Positions 1 to 10,885 are shown, counted from the stretch's first letter. The stretch: 64,000 nt of DNA from Meconema thalassinum (GCA_946902985.2 OX336393.1:130290533-130354532), one strand, 5' to 3'. The notes: a model not told the origin generated them from the letters alone. Program-made: numbers and translations.

Positions 1-316
1 GCATTAAATACTTACCTTAGCTGCCAACCATTTACGAAAGAGAAAAACGTTGGAGCACATCTGCGATTCATATAAATTTTAATAATTGATGGCTCGGTGT
101 GAACTATAACCTTCGACGTGTTGTATTTGTTCGGATAGCTTCAGAAAATATTAGAAGTTTTACTCTATCCAATACTATGTTATCTTGAGTCAATCAGGTC
201 ACACTATCATCGGAGTTGAAATGAATGGAATTGTTCAAACGTTAGTTCGAATTTGAGAATCACCTGTTATTGGAGGTATTACATGATTTATCCTTAATGG
301 TGATATCAAAATATGC
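1..316. other. AT-rich flank, no gene seen
   Basis: No coding region with a recognisable domain is seen. The stretch is the outer flank of the nested R2 RTE copy, whose 3' end (minus strand) lies close to position 317. The short open frame at 235-489 on the minus strand crosses the terminus of the hAT-like element, so I do not treat it as a gene. Confidence 0.5.
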
Positions 317-324
317 CTTCTTCG

Positions 325-2326
325 CAGGGCTGGATTTACCAATAAGCCCCTAGGGGCACACCATGCTGAGGAGCGCAAAATTAATCCGCATTTCCTTTTG
401 TCAGAAAATTCCCATAAAATGTTATGGACTACAATACACGTATTTCGTATAATTTTATGATTCAAATTAAATTTCCAAAATGTTGACACTTTTCCAGTTT
501 ATATTGTGGCCATCATTTTCCAACAAATGTTTTGCAACAGCAGATTTTTCGACTTCAGCTTTAGAACAGAAATGCTTTATGATTTATTAGGAGATTATTA
601 ATATCAGTTTAATTTGAATAATTCATAATGCATAGCTGTATGATGTAGTGTATCTGTAAGTGTATAATGAGTCTTAAATAATTTAAACTTATTTAATATC
701 TCGTTGGCCTATTTATTTATAGTTTATATACAAATTAAGAAACAGTTGATTCTCTCATTATTTTAATTTATTTAATTGATTTTACTTCTCGATACATTAG
801 AATAAAACAACAAGAAGTTCCGTGAAGAACTATACAGCCTACTTTTCATGCCAATGATTATTCTACAGAATATGAACCTATCTAGAATAATGACGAAATT
901 AAGTTGGTAATATCGAAATATCAAATTAGTTCAAAATATACCTGGTATAATGTAGCCTAATAGAGCACTACAGTTGGCAGCCCTGGTGACTGAATATATT
1001 CTTAGTTCCACCTCTTAAGGTACAGAATACAAAATTTGGTTGAAGTCTAATGGACGTTACATGCAGTTAGACACTGGATCTATCAGCACGCGTAAAAGCA
1101 TGTTGCCAACAATACCATGCGTGTGCTGGTCTGAAATAATCTGAATTATTATGATATCTTGTTGTGCCAATTTTGGATGAAATCCATTTGTTAGTATAGA
1201 AGTTACATGTATTTTAAAATTGGACATATCAGCAGGCATAGAATCATGTTGGCAGCACTACCTTGTATTAATTACTCCAAATTAATCTAGAATGTCAGGT
1301 GCTATACGTGTGCAAATTATAGAGCTGTTGGCTTGCATACTTTCTGATATATTGATATTAGGGTAAAAAGAATATAGACAGCCTTTATTAACAGTTGGCA
1401 GCCCTGATTGCTCTTAACAATACTTATAGTCATATCTGTTATGGTACACATATCACATACGAAATTTGGTTGAAATCCAACTGATAGTATAGAAGTTACA
1501 TGTATTTAAAAATTGGTACTATCAGCAAGCTTATAATCATGTTGGTAGAACTGACGTATATAAGTAACTGCAAATTAATCTAAAATGTCAGAATATACGT
1601 GAGCATAGTTTAAAGCTGTTGGCTTGCATACTTTCTGATATATTGGTATTTGGATTAAAAAAATAGAGATAGCAATTATTAACAGTTGGCAGCCCTGGTG
1701 GCTCTTAAGAATACGCTCAGTCATATCTGTTTATGTACAGATATTACATACAAAATTTGGTTGAAATCCAATTGATAGTGTAGAAGTTATATGCATTTAA
1801 ACATTGGACCTATCAGAAGGCTTAAAATTATTTTGGCAACACTGTCATGGTTGGCCTCCTGGAAATTAAACTGAAATAGTATTATCTACATGTGTGCCAA
1901 TTTTGGAATAGCTCCCATGCATAACTTGCAAGATATCCAACATGGAGCTCAAATTTCTAGTGCGTTTTTTCAGCAGTTGGTAGCACTGACATCATTTTCA
2001 AATATGGACGTGAGCTATTCCGGTGCACATCTTTACTCATACTAAATTTGGTTTTGATTGCTGCAGCCGTTTAGGAGTTGATAGGGGGGGGGGGGGCACA
2101 CACACAGCCAGACAGACAGAAGGACAGACAGAAGGACACACATTTTCCCGGATCGATCTCATAAGTCTACTTTTTCCTCATTTCTGCAAAATGTGAAAAG
2201 TAGGCTAAAAATTACCTTCACAAAGACCTTTCTGAGGTCTAAAATCTCCCTTTTTCACGATAGTATGAAGAGGGGGTGGCAAAACCCCACAGGCCTAGGG
2301 GCGCATGAAATCTAAATCCGGCCCTG
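325..2326. mobile_element. Non-autonomous hAT-like element with 8-bp TSD
   Basis: The left end CAGGGCTGGATTTA (325-338) is the inverted match, with one mismatch, of the right end TAAATCCGGCCCTG (2313-2326). Both ends are flanked by the perfect 8-bp direct repeat CTTCTTCG (317-324 and 2327-2334). CAGGG-type termini with 8-bp TSDs are the hallmark of the hAT superfamily. A CCCCTAGG-type subterminal motif recurs near both ends. No transposase frame is present, so the 2.0-kb element would need a transposase supplied in trans. Its interior is largely a tandem array with about 291-bp units (971-2060), then a poly-G run and a CAGA-rich microsatellite. It sits in the GAAGAAG-type 3' tail of the R2 RTE copy. 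Confidence 0.85.
971..2060. repeat. Tandem array, about 291-bp unit, inside the hAT-like element
   Basis: The motif CAGTTGGCAGCCCTG recurs at 971, 1392 and 1683, with a diverged form at 1974. Spacing is 421, 291 and 291 bp; the first unit carries about 130 extra bases that are themselves a partial duplication. Each unit also holds an ACAAAATTTGGTTGAAATCC-type block and a TATCAGCAGGC-type block. The array ends in a poly-G run (2082-2095) and CAGACAGA-type repeats (about 2105-2140). Confidence 0.75.
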
Positions 2327-2334
2327 CTTCTTCG

Positions 2335-2771
2335 TCTACTTCCTTAGCATTTGTCCCGCCTAGCTGCAGGGTCCGCTATATGGATACGTTGTCGCCATTT
2401 GTTTGTGTCTCGGGCCATGTCAGGATGAAGGTGTTGGTTCTTCAGATCTCTATGTAGCGTATCATCCCACCGTTGCTTCGGTCTGCCCTTAGGTCTCTTG
2501 CTGACGACTTGTATATTGTAGCCAGTCTTAGCAATTGTGTCCGCTTCCGCTCGTAGAACATGCCCAAACGAGCGCAGACGGCACTCCGGCATCTTGTCAC
2601 TGATTGGTGCAACCCCAAACCGTTTCCTGATGATGTCATTGGAGACATATCCAATATGGTGACACCCGCTGTCCATCGTAACATCTTGGTCTCCACAACG
2701 CCCAACCGACGATCTGTCACTGTTGTTGTTGGCCAACACTCGCATCTGTACAATGCGACAGGACGGATGAC
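2335..2771 (-). pseudogene. RTE (R2) reverse transcriptase C-terminal end, frameshifted
   Basis: This is the C-terminal tail of an RTE/BovB-type non-LTR retrotransposon protein. The minus strand first reads ALYRCECWPTT, matching the conserved LYG-CE-W block after the RT thumb. It then shifts frame near 2660 and continues with FGHVLRAEADTIAKTGYN and KRPKGRPKQRWDDTLHRDL, the usual RTE tail. It ends in a C-terminal stop at 2344 and a GAAGAAG-type 3' tail. The upstream part of the same copy lies at 5206-5286, split off by the insertion at 2784-5205. The frameshift and 5' truncation make it non-functional. Confidence 0.85.
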
Positions 2772-2783
2772 ATTACGATAGAT
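2772..2783. repeat. TSD of foldback element, left copy
   Basis: ATTACGATAGAT, repeated exactly at 5206-5217. Joining the R2 sequence across the two copies restores RTE continuity (a KSKIYRN-type block followed by the LYRCECW block). Confidence 0.85.
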
Positions 2784-3015
2784 ATAAATAATTCATGTTT
2801 TTTGGGCTAATGCTGTGTGAAAATTAAATTAGAACCATACGTTTCGGAGAAACCTTGCCTCCTTTTTCAATGGAATCAAACAATGTGGCCAAAGAAAGTA
2901 TTGGTTGGTTGGTTCTTAAGTTTAGGGGCTGCGACAACGAGGTCATGTAGCCCCGTGTACTTTGGGTGTGTGTAGAATCTGTCTGATAACCGGTGTTAAT
3001 TTTGATGACTGTATT

Positions 3016-4598
3016 GTTCTGTTTGAGTCTTCAGTCATTTGAATGGTTTGATGCAGCGCTCCATTCCTCCCTGTCCTGAGCTAACCGTTTCATCTCTACA
3101 TAGCTACCACACCCTACATCCGAGGCAATCTGTTTAACATATTCTAACCTTGGTCTACCCCTACAGTTCTTGTCCTCGACCCTTCCTTCCATAACTAAGC
3201 TTGCTATTCCTGGGTGTCTTAGTATGTGTCCTACCAACCTATCTCTTCTCTTCATTAGCAGTCGCCAGAAACATCTCTCCTTTCCCACTCGTCTTAATAC
3301 CTCATTGTTTGTAACCCTATCTACCCATCTGATCTTCATCATTCTCCTGTAACACCACATTTCAAATGCCTCAATTCTCCTCTATTCTGCTGCACCAATA
3401 GTCCAAGTTTCACTTCCGTAGAACGCCACGCTCCAGACAAAGGCTTTCAAAAATGACTTCCTAATACCTAAATCTATATTCGATGTCAGCAGATTCCTTT
3501 TTTGTAGAAATGCTTTCTTTGCCTGAGCCAACCTACTTTTTATATCCTCTTTGCTTCGTCCATCACTGGTTATTTTGCTTCCTAAGTAACAGAAGTCTCC
3601 TACTTCCTTCAGCTTTTCACCTGCCAATTTGATCTCCAAAGAGGTTTCTGATTTATTTCGGATGCATTCCAGTATTTTTGTTTTACATTTATTAATATTC
3701 ATCATGAATTCTTTCCGTAAGACGGAGTCCATACCATTCAAAAACTCATTCAAATCCTCAGACTTGTCGGCCAAGATGACGATGTCATCAGCAAATCTCA
3801 GAGTTGAAATTATTTCTCCTTGAATCTTCACTCCCACATTAGATTTTTCTCTAATTTCCTTCATTGTTTGTTCAATGTAAAGATTGAAAAGTATGGGTGA
3901 TAAGTTGCAGCCTTGCCTTACACCTTTCTGAATACCAGCTTCTCTCTCATGTCCCTCAACTCGAATGACTGCTGTCTGGTTTCTGTATAGATTGTAGATC
4001 ACCCTCCTATCCCTGTACTTTATTCCAATCGATTTCAAAATGTCAAACAATTTAGTCCAATCAATGTTATCAAAAGCCTTTTCTAAGTCTACAAAAGCCA
4101 TGAACGTTCTCTTATCTTTCCTTATTCTACCTTCCAAAATCAGCCTAAGACTTAGTACAGCTTCCCTTGTTCCTACCTTTCTCCTGAAACCAAACTGGTC
4201 TTCACCCAACTCCGTTTCTATCTGGCTTTCAATCCTCTTGTAAATTATTCTAGACAGGATCTTTGAAGCATGAGTAATCAAGCTGATTGTACGGTAATCT
4301 TCACATCTGTCAGCTCCCACTTTCTTTGGTATAGGGATGATTACATTCTTCATGAAATCAGGGGGTACCTCACCTGTCTCATAAATCCTACACACCAAGT
4401 GAAATAACCTGATCAGACCTTCATCTCCTATGCAGCGTAGCAACTCAATCGGTATATCATCTATGCCTGGTGCTTTTTTCCTGCTTAAGTCTTCCAAAGC
4501 TCTATCAAATTCTGATCGCAATATTAAATCTCCTTTCGCATCCTCATCAATTTCCTCCTCCCTTTCCATTACATGATTCTCAATCTCTTTTCCCTTAT
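3016..4598 (-). mobile_element. RTE retrotransposon R1, 5'-truncated
   Basis: A 1.58-kb minus-strand insertion in a SINE, flanked by the 8-bp direct repeat ACTGTATT (3008-3015 and 4599-4606). It holds the RT core and C-terminal part only; the endonuclease part is missing, as expected from 5' truncation during target-primed reverse transcription. The 3' end reads GACTGAAGACTCAAACAGAAC. Other R1 copies lie at 28229-29671, 46008-46518 with 47226-47382, and 46560-47090. Confidence 0.85.
3031..4569 (-). pseudogene. R1 RTE reverse transcriptase, one in-frame stop
   Basis: Reverse transcriptase of an RTE-type element. From the first Met (4569) it reads the RT fingers block RKKAPGIDDIPIELL, then IPIPKK, a QFGFR block, FMAFVDLEKAFD (catalytic Asp in the palm), GVRQGCNLSPILFNLY, and LRFADDIVILAD with the two catalytic Asp. 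The thumb and KIRWVDRVT tail follow. A TAG at 3382-3384 interrupts one continuous frame; the R1 copy at 46.7-47.0 kb has AAG (Lys) there, so this looks like a single A-to-T change. Apart from that stop the frame is intact from 4569 to 3031, suggesting a fairly young copy. The endonuclease N-terminus is missing. Confidence 0.9.
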
Positions 4599-5205
4599 AC
4601 TGTATTAGTGTGTGTTATCTGTTTTCTTTTAATTTAAGTACTGCAACTTAGAATTTTTCAAATAGTTCCTACTATTGCCGCCAAGCGCCACCGTCAACGA
4701 CTACTAGGCCAAGTTCAGAACTTAGCTACCAGACGCCACCGCAGTCGACTCTTGGCAACGAACATAGAGACCAAAGAGCGTTGTTTACATTCTTAACCTA
4801 TCCAATTTAGCTTCACACAGGTGCAATTAGTGGAAGGTTCTTTAACATGCCATAAATCTATGACATGGGATCGCCGGCTTTTTTAAAGAAAGTATATCAA
4901 TGAGATTACAAAAAAATACAAAATATATAGTTAAATTCCTCTGTTCGTCACCAAAGAGCAGCTGCCAGAAATTTCTGTATTCTACCATGCTCACTGGTGG
5001 CAAACAGAGGAATTTATCTATATTTTTTGTATTTTTTTTGTAATCTCATTGATATACTTTCTTTGGCCACTTGTTTGATTCCATTGAAAAAGGAGGCAAG
5101 GTTTCTCCGAAACGTATGGTTCTAATTTAATTTCACACGGCATTAACCCAAAAAAACATGAATTATTTATATAGTAATCCGGGCCGTGATAGCCTTAATA
5201 AACAT

Positions 5206-5286
5206 ATTACGATAGATCTTTGACTTAAGGTTGTCCTTCATCCTTCGATTGCAGGTGACTCCAGTTGTCGTACGCCACTTCATCCA
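5206..5286 (-). pseudogene. R2 RTE reverse transcriptase, upstream fragment
   Basis: The minus strand reads WMKWRTTTGVTCNRRMKDNL and then KSKIYRN, the conserved RTE stretch just before the LYGCECW block. It continues in 2335-2771 once the insertion at 2784-5205 is removed. The copy is truncated at about 5286, where it meets one arm of a different palindromic element. Confidence 0.8.
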
Positions 5287-5500
5287 ATAAAATCCAATAT
5301 TTGGGTACACTGTACTGGTTTCGGTTAGGCCTATATTATAACCTTCTTCAGCAGAGAGTATATGATACGAATGAAGTTGCAAGATTATTATAATTTAATA
5401 AAAAGTATGAGTTCAAAATATGTCCAAAAACGTTAACTATATAAATGCTTAAAATATTCCAAACATTTTGAAATCAAGTCTGTTACAATATTTGCTTTAA
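5287..5500. repeat. Half copy (one arm) of the palindromic element at 52440-52876
   Basis: This sequence matches the arms of the palindrome at 52440-52876, including AAATCCAATATTTGGGTACA, the block GCAGAGAGTATATGAT and the motif AAAACGTTAACTAT. Only one arm is present, and the match runs to the palindrome centre near 5490. The other arm is missing, with the R2 RTE truncation point at the junction. Confidence 0.65.
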
Positions 5501-5656
5501 TAGTAAATGAACAAATTCTTCAACAACAACAAAAAAACAGCCTGTTGTGGAGAAGTCAAAGATATGGAATTTATATTGTTCAATTGAGAAATTTAGAGGC
5601 TGGGATTCATTGTGAAACTTATGTTTACGTTATATTAAAAGGTCTTAAGGTACATT

Positions 5657-6160
5657 TCGTTGGCTCCTTAGTTTAGGGGTTGTGACGCGGTCATGTAGCC
5701 CCGTGTACTTTGGGTATGTGTAGAATCTGTTTGATAACCGGTGTTAATTGTCATGGCTGTATTAGTGTCTGTTATCTGTGATTCAGGGAGAAGGACTGCA
5801 GACGATTATTTTTTTCAAATAGTTCCTACTTTTGCTGCCAAATGCTATCGTCCACGACACCTAGCTGCGGACGTGGCTACTAAATATTATCGCAGTCAGC
5901 ACCTGGTATTGAACGTTGGAACTAATATTGCGTTATCAAGCTAACCTACAAATGTTAGCTTCCACAAGTGTTGTTAGTGGAAGGTTTCTTTTTCATGCCA
6001 TAAATCTATCACATGGGACCACCGGTTTTACTTACCCGCATACTGCGGGATTTTTAACGCTCATAAAATATCCAACGACTTCGGCTGGGTTTGAACCCGC
6101 TATCTTGGGCATAGAAGCTCAGCATGTTACCAATTACGCCACCGAAGCCGCTCATAATGT
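5657..6160 (-). mobile_element. SINE-F, near full-length tRNA-derived SINE
   Basis: On the minus strand it begins with a tRNA-like head: A box in GGTGGCGTAATTGG and B box GGGTTCAAACC (6088-6150). A body of about 330 bp follows, then the shared 3' tail (5657-5780). The direct repeat TACATT (5651-5656 and 6161-6166) is a possible short TSD. Another copy lies at 49645-50680. The promoter boxes and absence of any coding frame support a SINE rather than a tRNA gene; cloverleaf pairing outside the boxes is not evident. Confidence 0.75.
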
Positions 6161-6338
6161 TACATTATAGTGATAAGAGTTTGTAAAAAAACTAGAAAGG
6201 CTATAGATGAATGTTATATGTACTTACAAATGCCCATGTTGGTTGTATCATCTAGATGTATCTGGTAAAATATTAAGTGCTTTTCTTATTGAGATACTCT
6301 TTACTCAATACCATTGCATTCTTATAACAGTATAGGAT
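6161..6338. other. Unassigned AT-rich spacer
   Basis: No repeat family or coding potential was recognised between the SINE-F copy and the large palindrome. Confidence 0.4.
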
Positions 6339-7464
6339 CAAAATATTATGTGCACTCGTGTTTGAAGGTTGTTTGTGAAGTAACCAATAGACCTACATAA
6401 AATCCAATAACATCATCATTTTCGTCGTTCTATTTTACGTTAGTTCATGTAGGTTTGGAATTCTTAATTTATATTTTGATATTTTTTTTTATCGCAGATG
6501 GAACACAAAAAGTGCACGTTTTTAAGCGTGTTTTAACCATGTGTCACATTTATGAATTATTATCTCACAAAGCCGTCATCCGATCGAATCCGAATTTTAC
6601 CACAATATACATTGGAATGTTGTATAACTGGTTATTTATTTCAAAATTTTCTGGGTCCAATAAACGAAGTTCTTATCATCTTTGTAAGGTAACTTTTTCT
6701 CGGCTCGGGGTGGTTGGAAAATGTAGTTCTTGGTCGCGTTGCAGTATGGCTGTGAAATACGTAAATTATTTCACTTATTTTATATCGATATGTATTTTTA
6801 CAGGGAAATAACACATGGTTCAAAAGCTAGCCACTCCAGGGAATGCTGTACAGCGGTGCTGAGATGGAGCCCATCACTTCAGAGCGAGGCGCGACATGTG
6901 GCGTGATGGGCTACATCTTGGCAACGCTGTACAGATTTCCCTGGAGCGGCTAGCTGGTGAACCATGTCTTATTTCCCCGTACAAATACAAACCGATATTA
7001 AATAATTGAATTTATTTACGTATTTCAGAGTCATACAGCATAACGTTTTGATGTATACGGATTACAACGCGACCAAGAACTACATTTTCCATCCACCCCG
7101 AGCCGAGAAAAAGTTACCTTACAAAAATGATAACAACTTTGTTTCTTGCACACATAAAATTTTGAAATTAATAAACCTGTTATACCACATTCCAATGTAT
7201 ATTGTGTTGAAATTTGGATTCGATCTGATGACGGCTTTGTGAGATAACAATTCCTAAATGTGATGCATGGCTGAAACACGCTTAAAAACTGGCACGTTTT
7301 CTGGTCCAACTGCGATAAAAATATTAAAATATGAATTAAAAATTCTAAACCTACATGAACTAACATAAAATAGAACGACGAAATTGATGATGTCATTGGA
7401 TTTTATGTAGGTCTATTGGTTACTTCACAAACCTCCTTCAAACTCGAGTGCACATAATATTTTG
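6339..7464. mobile_element. Large palindrome (foldback element), arms about 540 bp
   Basis: CAAAATATTATG (6339-6350) and CATAATATTTTG (7453-7464) are the outer ends of an inverted repeat that runs almost to the centre near 6901. Matched blocks include AATAGACCTACATAAAATCC with its complement near 7402-7421, the CTCGGCTCGGGGTGG block with its complement near 7100, and GGGAAATAACACATGGTTCA with its complement near 6962-6979. By eye the arms are roughly 85-90% alike. Open frames in either arm are simply mirror images and show no known domain. A TSD was not found. It could be a foldback transposon or an inverted duplication. Confidence 0.75.
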
Positions 7465-7543
7465 GTCGACAGTAGTTATATTTTATGGCAATGTCATTCG
7501 TTAGTGAACCATAACCTAGAAGTTAGGCACGTGAAAAGATCAC

Positions 7544-7582
<39 letters not shown>

Positions 7583-8449
7583 TATGAGGCAACAACAACA
7601 ATAATATTTTCTATGTTCAATAACATACTATGAGTATCTTTAGATTCAGGGCTAACATCAGAAGAAGCCCGATGGTGGCGCTTACACATTTCTTGTGAAT
7701 TAGAATAATTTATTAATTAAACAGAACAACCCCTATCTCGCTGATAATCGGAACCCCATTGCGGCTAATGTGCTATTGCTCAGCCATTACGCAGTTTTGG
7801 TCAGCTAATCGGACTTAACGTTTCACCTGCACCAGGTAGAGATCACCCTAATTATTGAGGGATGATGATGATGAGGCTGATGACTGATTGATGACGTCGT
7901 AATGACGTATGCATATTCATCAAGTACCGTTGCACAGGTGCTTGCGTTGCTCGATCTCCTGGATTTACTTTCCACCAACTAAGCGCACAGTAGCCTACTG
8001 CACTCTCTCGCTGGCCAATTAAATTAATTTAACGAAGAATAGATACTGAGTTTCTCGGGGAGCAAAGATAAATCAATATCATGATCAGTTATAGAGTCAC
8101 CGAATTATAATTATTCGCATCACTGTATTGAGACATAGAATAAGACCAATTTCATTTCCGGTGCCCTTTTTTTTTACATCAAAACGATAAATATGTAAAT
8201 AAAGAAATCATCATCATTATCATCATATCATCATCATTTATTGTACTCAACAGGACATGAAGACCCATGGCAGAAAACAGAGAATATACATTACATTACA
8301 AAAGAAATACGGTAGGCTACATTACAAAAGATATTCCATGACATAACAGTTAAGAGAAAGAGAATCAGAGGTTCAATCACAATAATGAGAGGCATGTTTC
8401 TGGTCACAATTTCATAATATTTATTGCAGATGCTGTTCCACCTCCTTCT
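7465..8449. other. Non-coding stretch with CAT microsatellites
   Basis: No gene is recognised. It contains a (CAT)n run at 7541-7582, short CAT-type runs near 8205-8240, and otherwise unique-looking AT-rich sequence. Confidence 0.5.
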
Positions 8450-10000
8450 CTAATACATAAATATATATATATATATAAATAAATAAAACCCGCCAAGCTG
8501 GACCCAATATAGGGAAGCCAGGCTCTGCTTGCCACAAGCCAGAACAAAGGGTGAGTGTTAGAGGAGTAACACCTCTCAAATAAACCTTGGGTCAGCTGGC
8601 TCCGGCTGATAGTACCATGTTCTAGGCCCCGTGCCAGGGTAACGGTGAAGACCTCAACGATATCTACAGCGGAGAAGATGGACTTTGGTACGGTGTAGAT
8701 GGCGGAAGAGGCAACCATCTACTCAGGGGTTTCTTATGAGTAGGTAAACCACTGCCTTGCGGGTGGAGAAGGGATTCTCAAAGGCTTGGGGACCTGTTCT
8801 GAGAGAAAAGGGCTCTGGGGCTTACAACCTCAGTTCTACCCTCGAAAACAGGATATCCTGTTTTCCAATTACTTCAACATTTGGCATGATGAAACCGTCT
8901 TCGAATGAAACTACTCCAGGGGGCAGCTGGAAACGGAAATCCCTCACTACGAATAGTGGTGCAACAAGGCCTTGGGATTCTGGAGAACCTGGAACGTCAT
9001 GTAAGGAAGAGTCAGAGCTTCCTGGAATCTCCTTACAGAAGATAATACCTAAGCGAAAACATTTTCTGGGAACATTAAACATCAATACTCTCCGTCAAGT
9101 AGGGAAGTTGAAACAACTGACTACCATTTTGGAGAAAAGAAACATACTCATTCTGGCAGTGCAAGAAACAAGATATCTGGATAAAATACGATAGAGTCGG
9201 CTGGTTTTAGAATATATAAAGGCAAACTAGGTCATACCTTTTCAAAAGGGAGACTGCCGATCTTAGGAACAGCTTTCGTGGTCAACAGAACTATAGTGAA
9301 TTCGATAGTAAACTTCAGTTCACTGTCAGAGAGAAGTTCGTTCTTATCCTTCAAATCTGGAAACAAATTATACTCGGTCATCAATGCACATGCTCCCATA
9401 AACAAAGACAACAAAAGGAACAAGGAGAAAGTAGAAGACTTCTGGGTAACACTTGAAAATGAAACTTCTACCCCTATGGGAATGTGAAAATCTTGATGGG
9501 CGATTTCAACGCCTAGATAGGAAAATAAAAGAAATACAACAAGATTGCTGGAGATTACCCAGCCCATAAAAGAACTATAGTGAATTCGATAGTAAACTTC
9601 AGTTCACTGTCAGAGAGAATCTCGTTCTTATCCTTCAAATCTGGAAACAAATTATACACGGACATCAATGCACATGCTCCCATAAACCAAGGCAAGGAAA
9701 GGAACAAGGAAAAAGTAGAAGACTTCTGGGAAACACTTGAAAACGAAACTTCTAAAATCCTCTATGAGAATGTGAAAATCTTGATGGGCGATTTCAATGC
9801 CCAGATAGGAAAAGAAAAGAAATACAAGAACAAATAAAAATAGAGAAAGGTTAATCGCTTTTTGTAACCAATTCAATCTCAAACTTATGTCTACATATTT
9901 CAAAGCAAAGGAGAAGAGCCAAGAACATCTGGTCGGAAGAAAGGAAGAGAATTCCCAGTGAATGGATGAAGAATTTCTGGGAGCAGAAAAAGGACTAATC
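8450..10000 (+). pseudogene. RTE-type element, 5' region and endonuclease, degraded
   Basis: The frame around 9055-9190 reads FLGTLNINTLRQVGKLKQL and then ILAVQETRYLD, the N-terminus of an apurinic-like (APE) endonuclease of a non-LTR retrotransposon, with the catalytic Glu in the QET block. Further on, INAHAPIN and ILMGDFNAQIGK (9670-9815) are the next conserved endonuclease blocks. A region near 9840-9930 continues with LIAFCNQFNLKLMSTYFK. The 600 bp before 9055 look like its 5' leader. Several stops and frame changes, a 284-bp tandem duplication and the absence of any RT show it is dead and truncated. The RTE subfamily is uncertain. Confidence 0.8.
9287..9836 (+). repeat. Tandem duplication, 284-bp period, within the endonuclease
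   Basis: AGAACTATAGTGAATTCGAT begins both copies, at 9287 and 9571. The copies agree almost base for base over about 230 bp. The first copy keeps a GATTACCCAGCCCATAAA segment that leads straight into the second. The duplication repeats the KLY--INAHAPIN endonuclease block. Confidence 0.9.
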
Positions 10001-10885
10001 AGCAAGTTAATTGTTTCCCGTGGTCCAAAGTAGGCCTACGTCGAACAAAGAAAGATGAAAGAAAGAAAGAAAGAAAGGAAGTAATAAATAAATACATTAA
10101 TAATAAATAGACTAGTAGTGGCGATTCTAAACGTTTACCGCACCCAGGAGGGATCTGATTTGTCACCCATAGTGCTAGGCCGTTTAGCCAGTCATTACAT
10201 AAGGCAGACTTTATGTACATCAGATTCAAGTATTCCCCCGGAAATTATTTTACGGGTGCGACCCTGAAGGGAACTTATTTGAGTACATGTGTCTAAAATG
10301 TAACCCAATGTAACAAATGGAACCAATAGGAGAAGGGGGAATATGTTAAATTGATTTAGTGCCTTGATGTATAATGGAGCTAAGATGTATGAAAATTACT
10401 CAGAACATGGGTATTTATTCATCTGGAAAAAGGCTACATATCAGTTAAAAGGTTAATACTCCGTGACGAAAAGCCCGTATAAAATTCACATATCTTTGTG
10501 TTTGTTGAGTGTGTTTCGCGATTTTCCCAGATACCATGCAACACGTATCAAGAATCTCTATTAAGATCTCTTCATTTCAGTAGCATGTCTTTGGAGAATA
10601 ACCCAGTGACCGGCATTAAGTGATTAGAACATTCGATAAGCATCTCTGGAAGCTGTTTGATAAATATTAAATTAGCTTGTGTATGAATTTGATGGAATAA
10701 ATAGTGTTATCTCACATCTCCCAAGTTAATCTAAATGAGTTAAGAATATACCTTTGAAATCTAGCTTGCGATAAGGGCAGAGAACTTAACACATCTGAAA
10801 TTATATTAATTTTTATTCTGGTGAAACTCTTCCTCAAATGTTTCGTCAAGGGTTACAACATTAACTGTATCAATGGTCACCAGGC
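10001..10885. other. Unassigned non-coding stretch
   Basis: It holds a GAAA-rich run (10040-10080) and AT-rich sequence without recognised domains. No ORF here carries a motif I know. Confidence 0.45.

Larger units (their letters stand above)
2901..4884 (-). mobile_element. 5'-truncated SINE-F copy inside the foldback element, split by R1
   Basis: It is flanked by the 10-bp TSD AAAGAAAGTA (2891-2900 and 4885-4894). On the minus strand it reads from the body (about 4884-4607) to the shared SINE 3' tail (about 3007-2901), which includes the complement of the GTAGCCCCGTGTACTTTGGG block. The tRNA-like head of full copies (such as 5657-6160) is absent. The body is interrupted by the R1 RTE at 3016-4598. 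Confidence 0.8.
2784..5205. mobile_element. Palindromic foldback element, split by a SINE
   Basis: The element lies between 12-bp TSDs. Its own sequence is 2784-2900 plus 4895-5205, about 428 bp; the rest is a SINE insertion. The outer 115 bp at each end are inverted repeats of one another (2784-2898 and about 5060-5174). The inverted repeat continues inward, from about 4887-4948 to 5008-5070, leaving a short loop near 4950-5007. About 30 unpaired bases remain at the right end (5175-5205). No coding capacity is seen. The superfamily is unknown: the TSD is 12 bp and the termini match no family I recognise. Confidence 0.75.

Noticed and set aside
6455..7396. Frames of 78-121 residues in the 1.13-kb palindrome
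   Set aside because: They occur as mirror images in the two arms and lack any known domain or consistent start.
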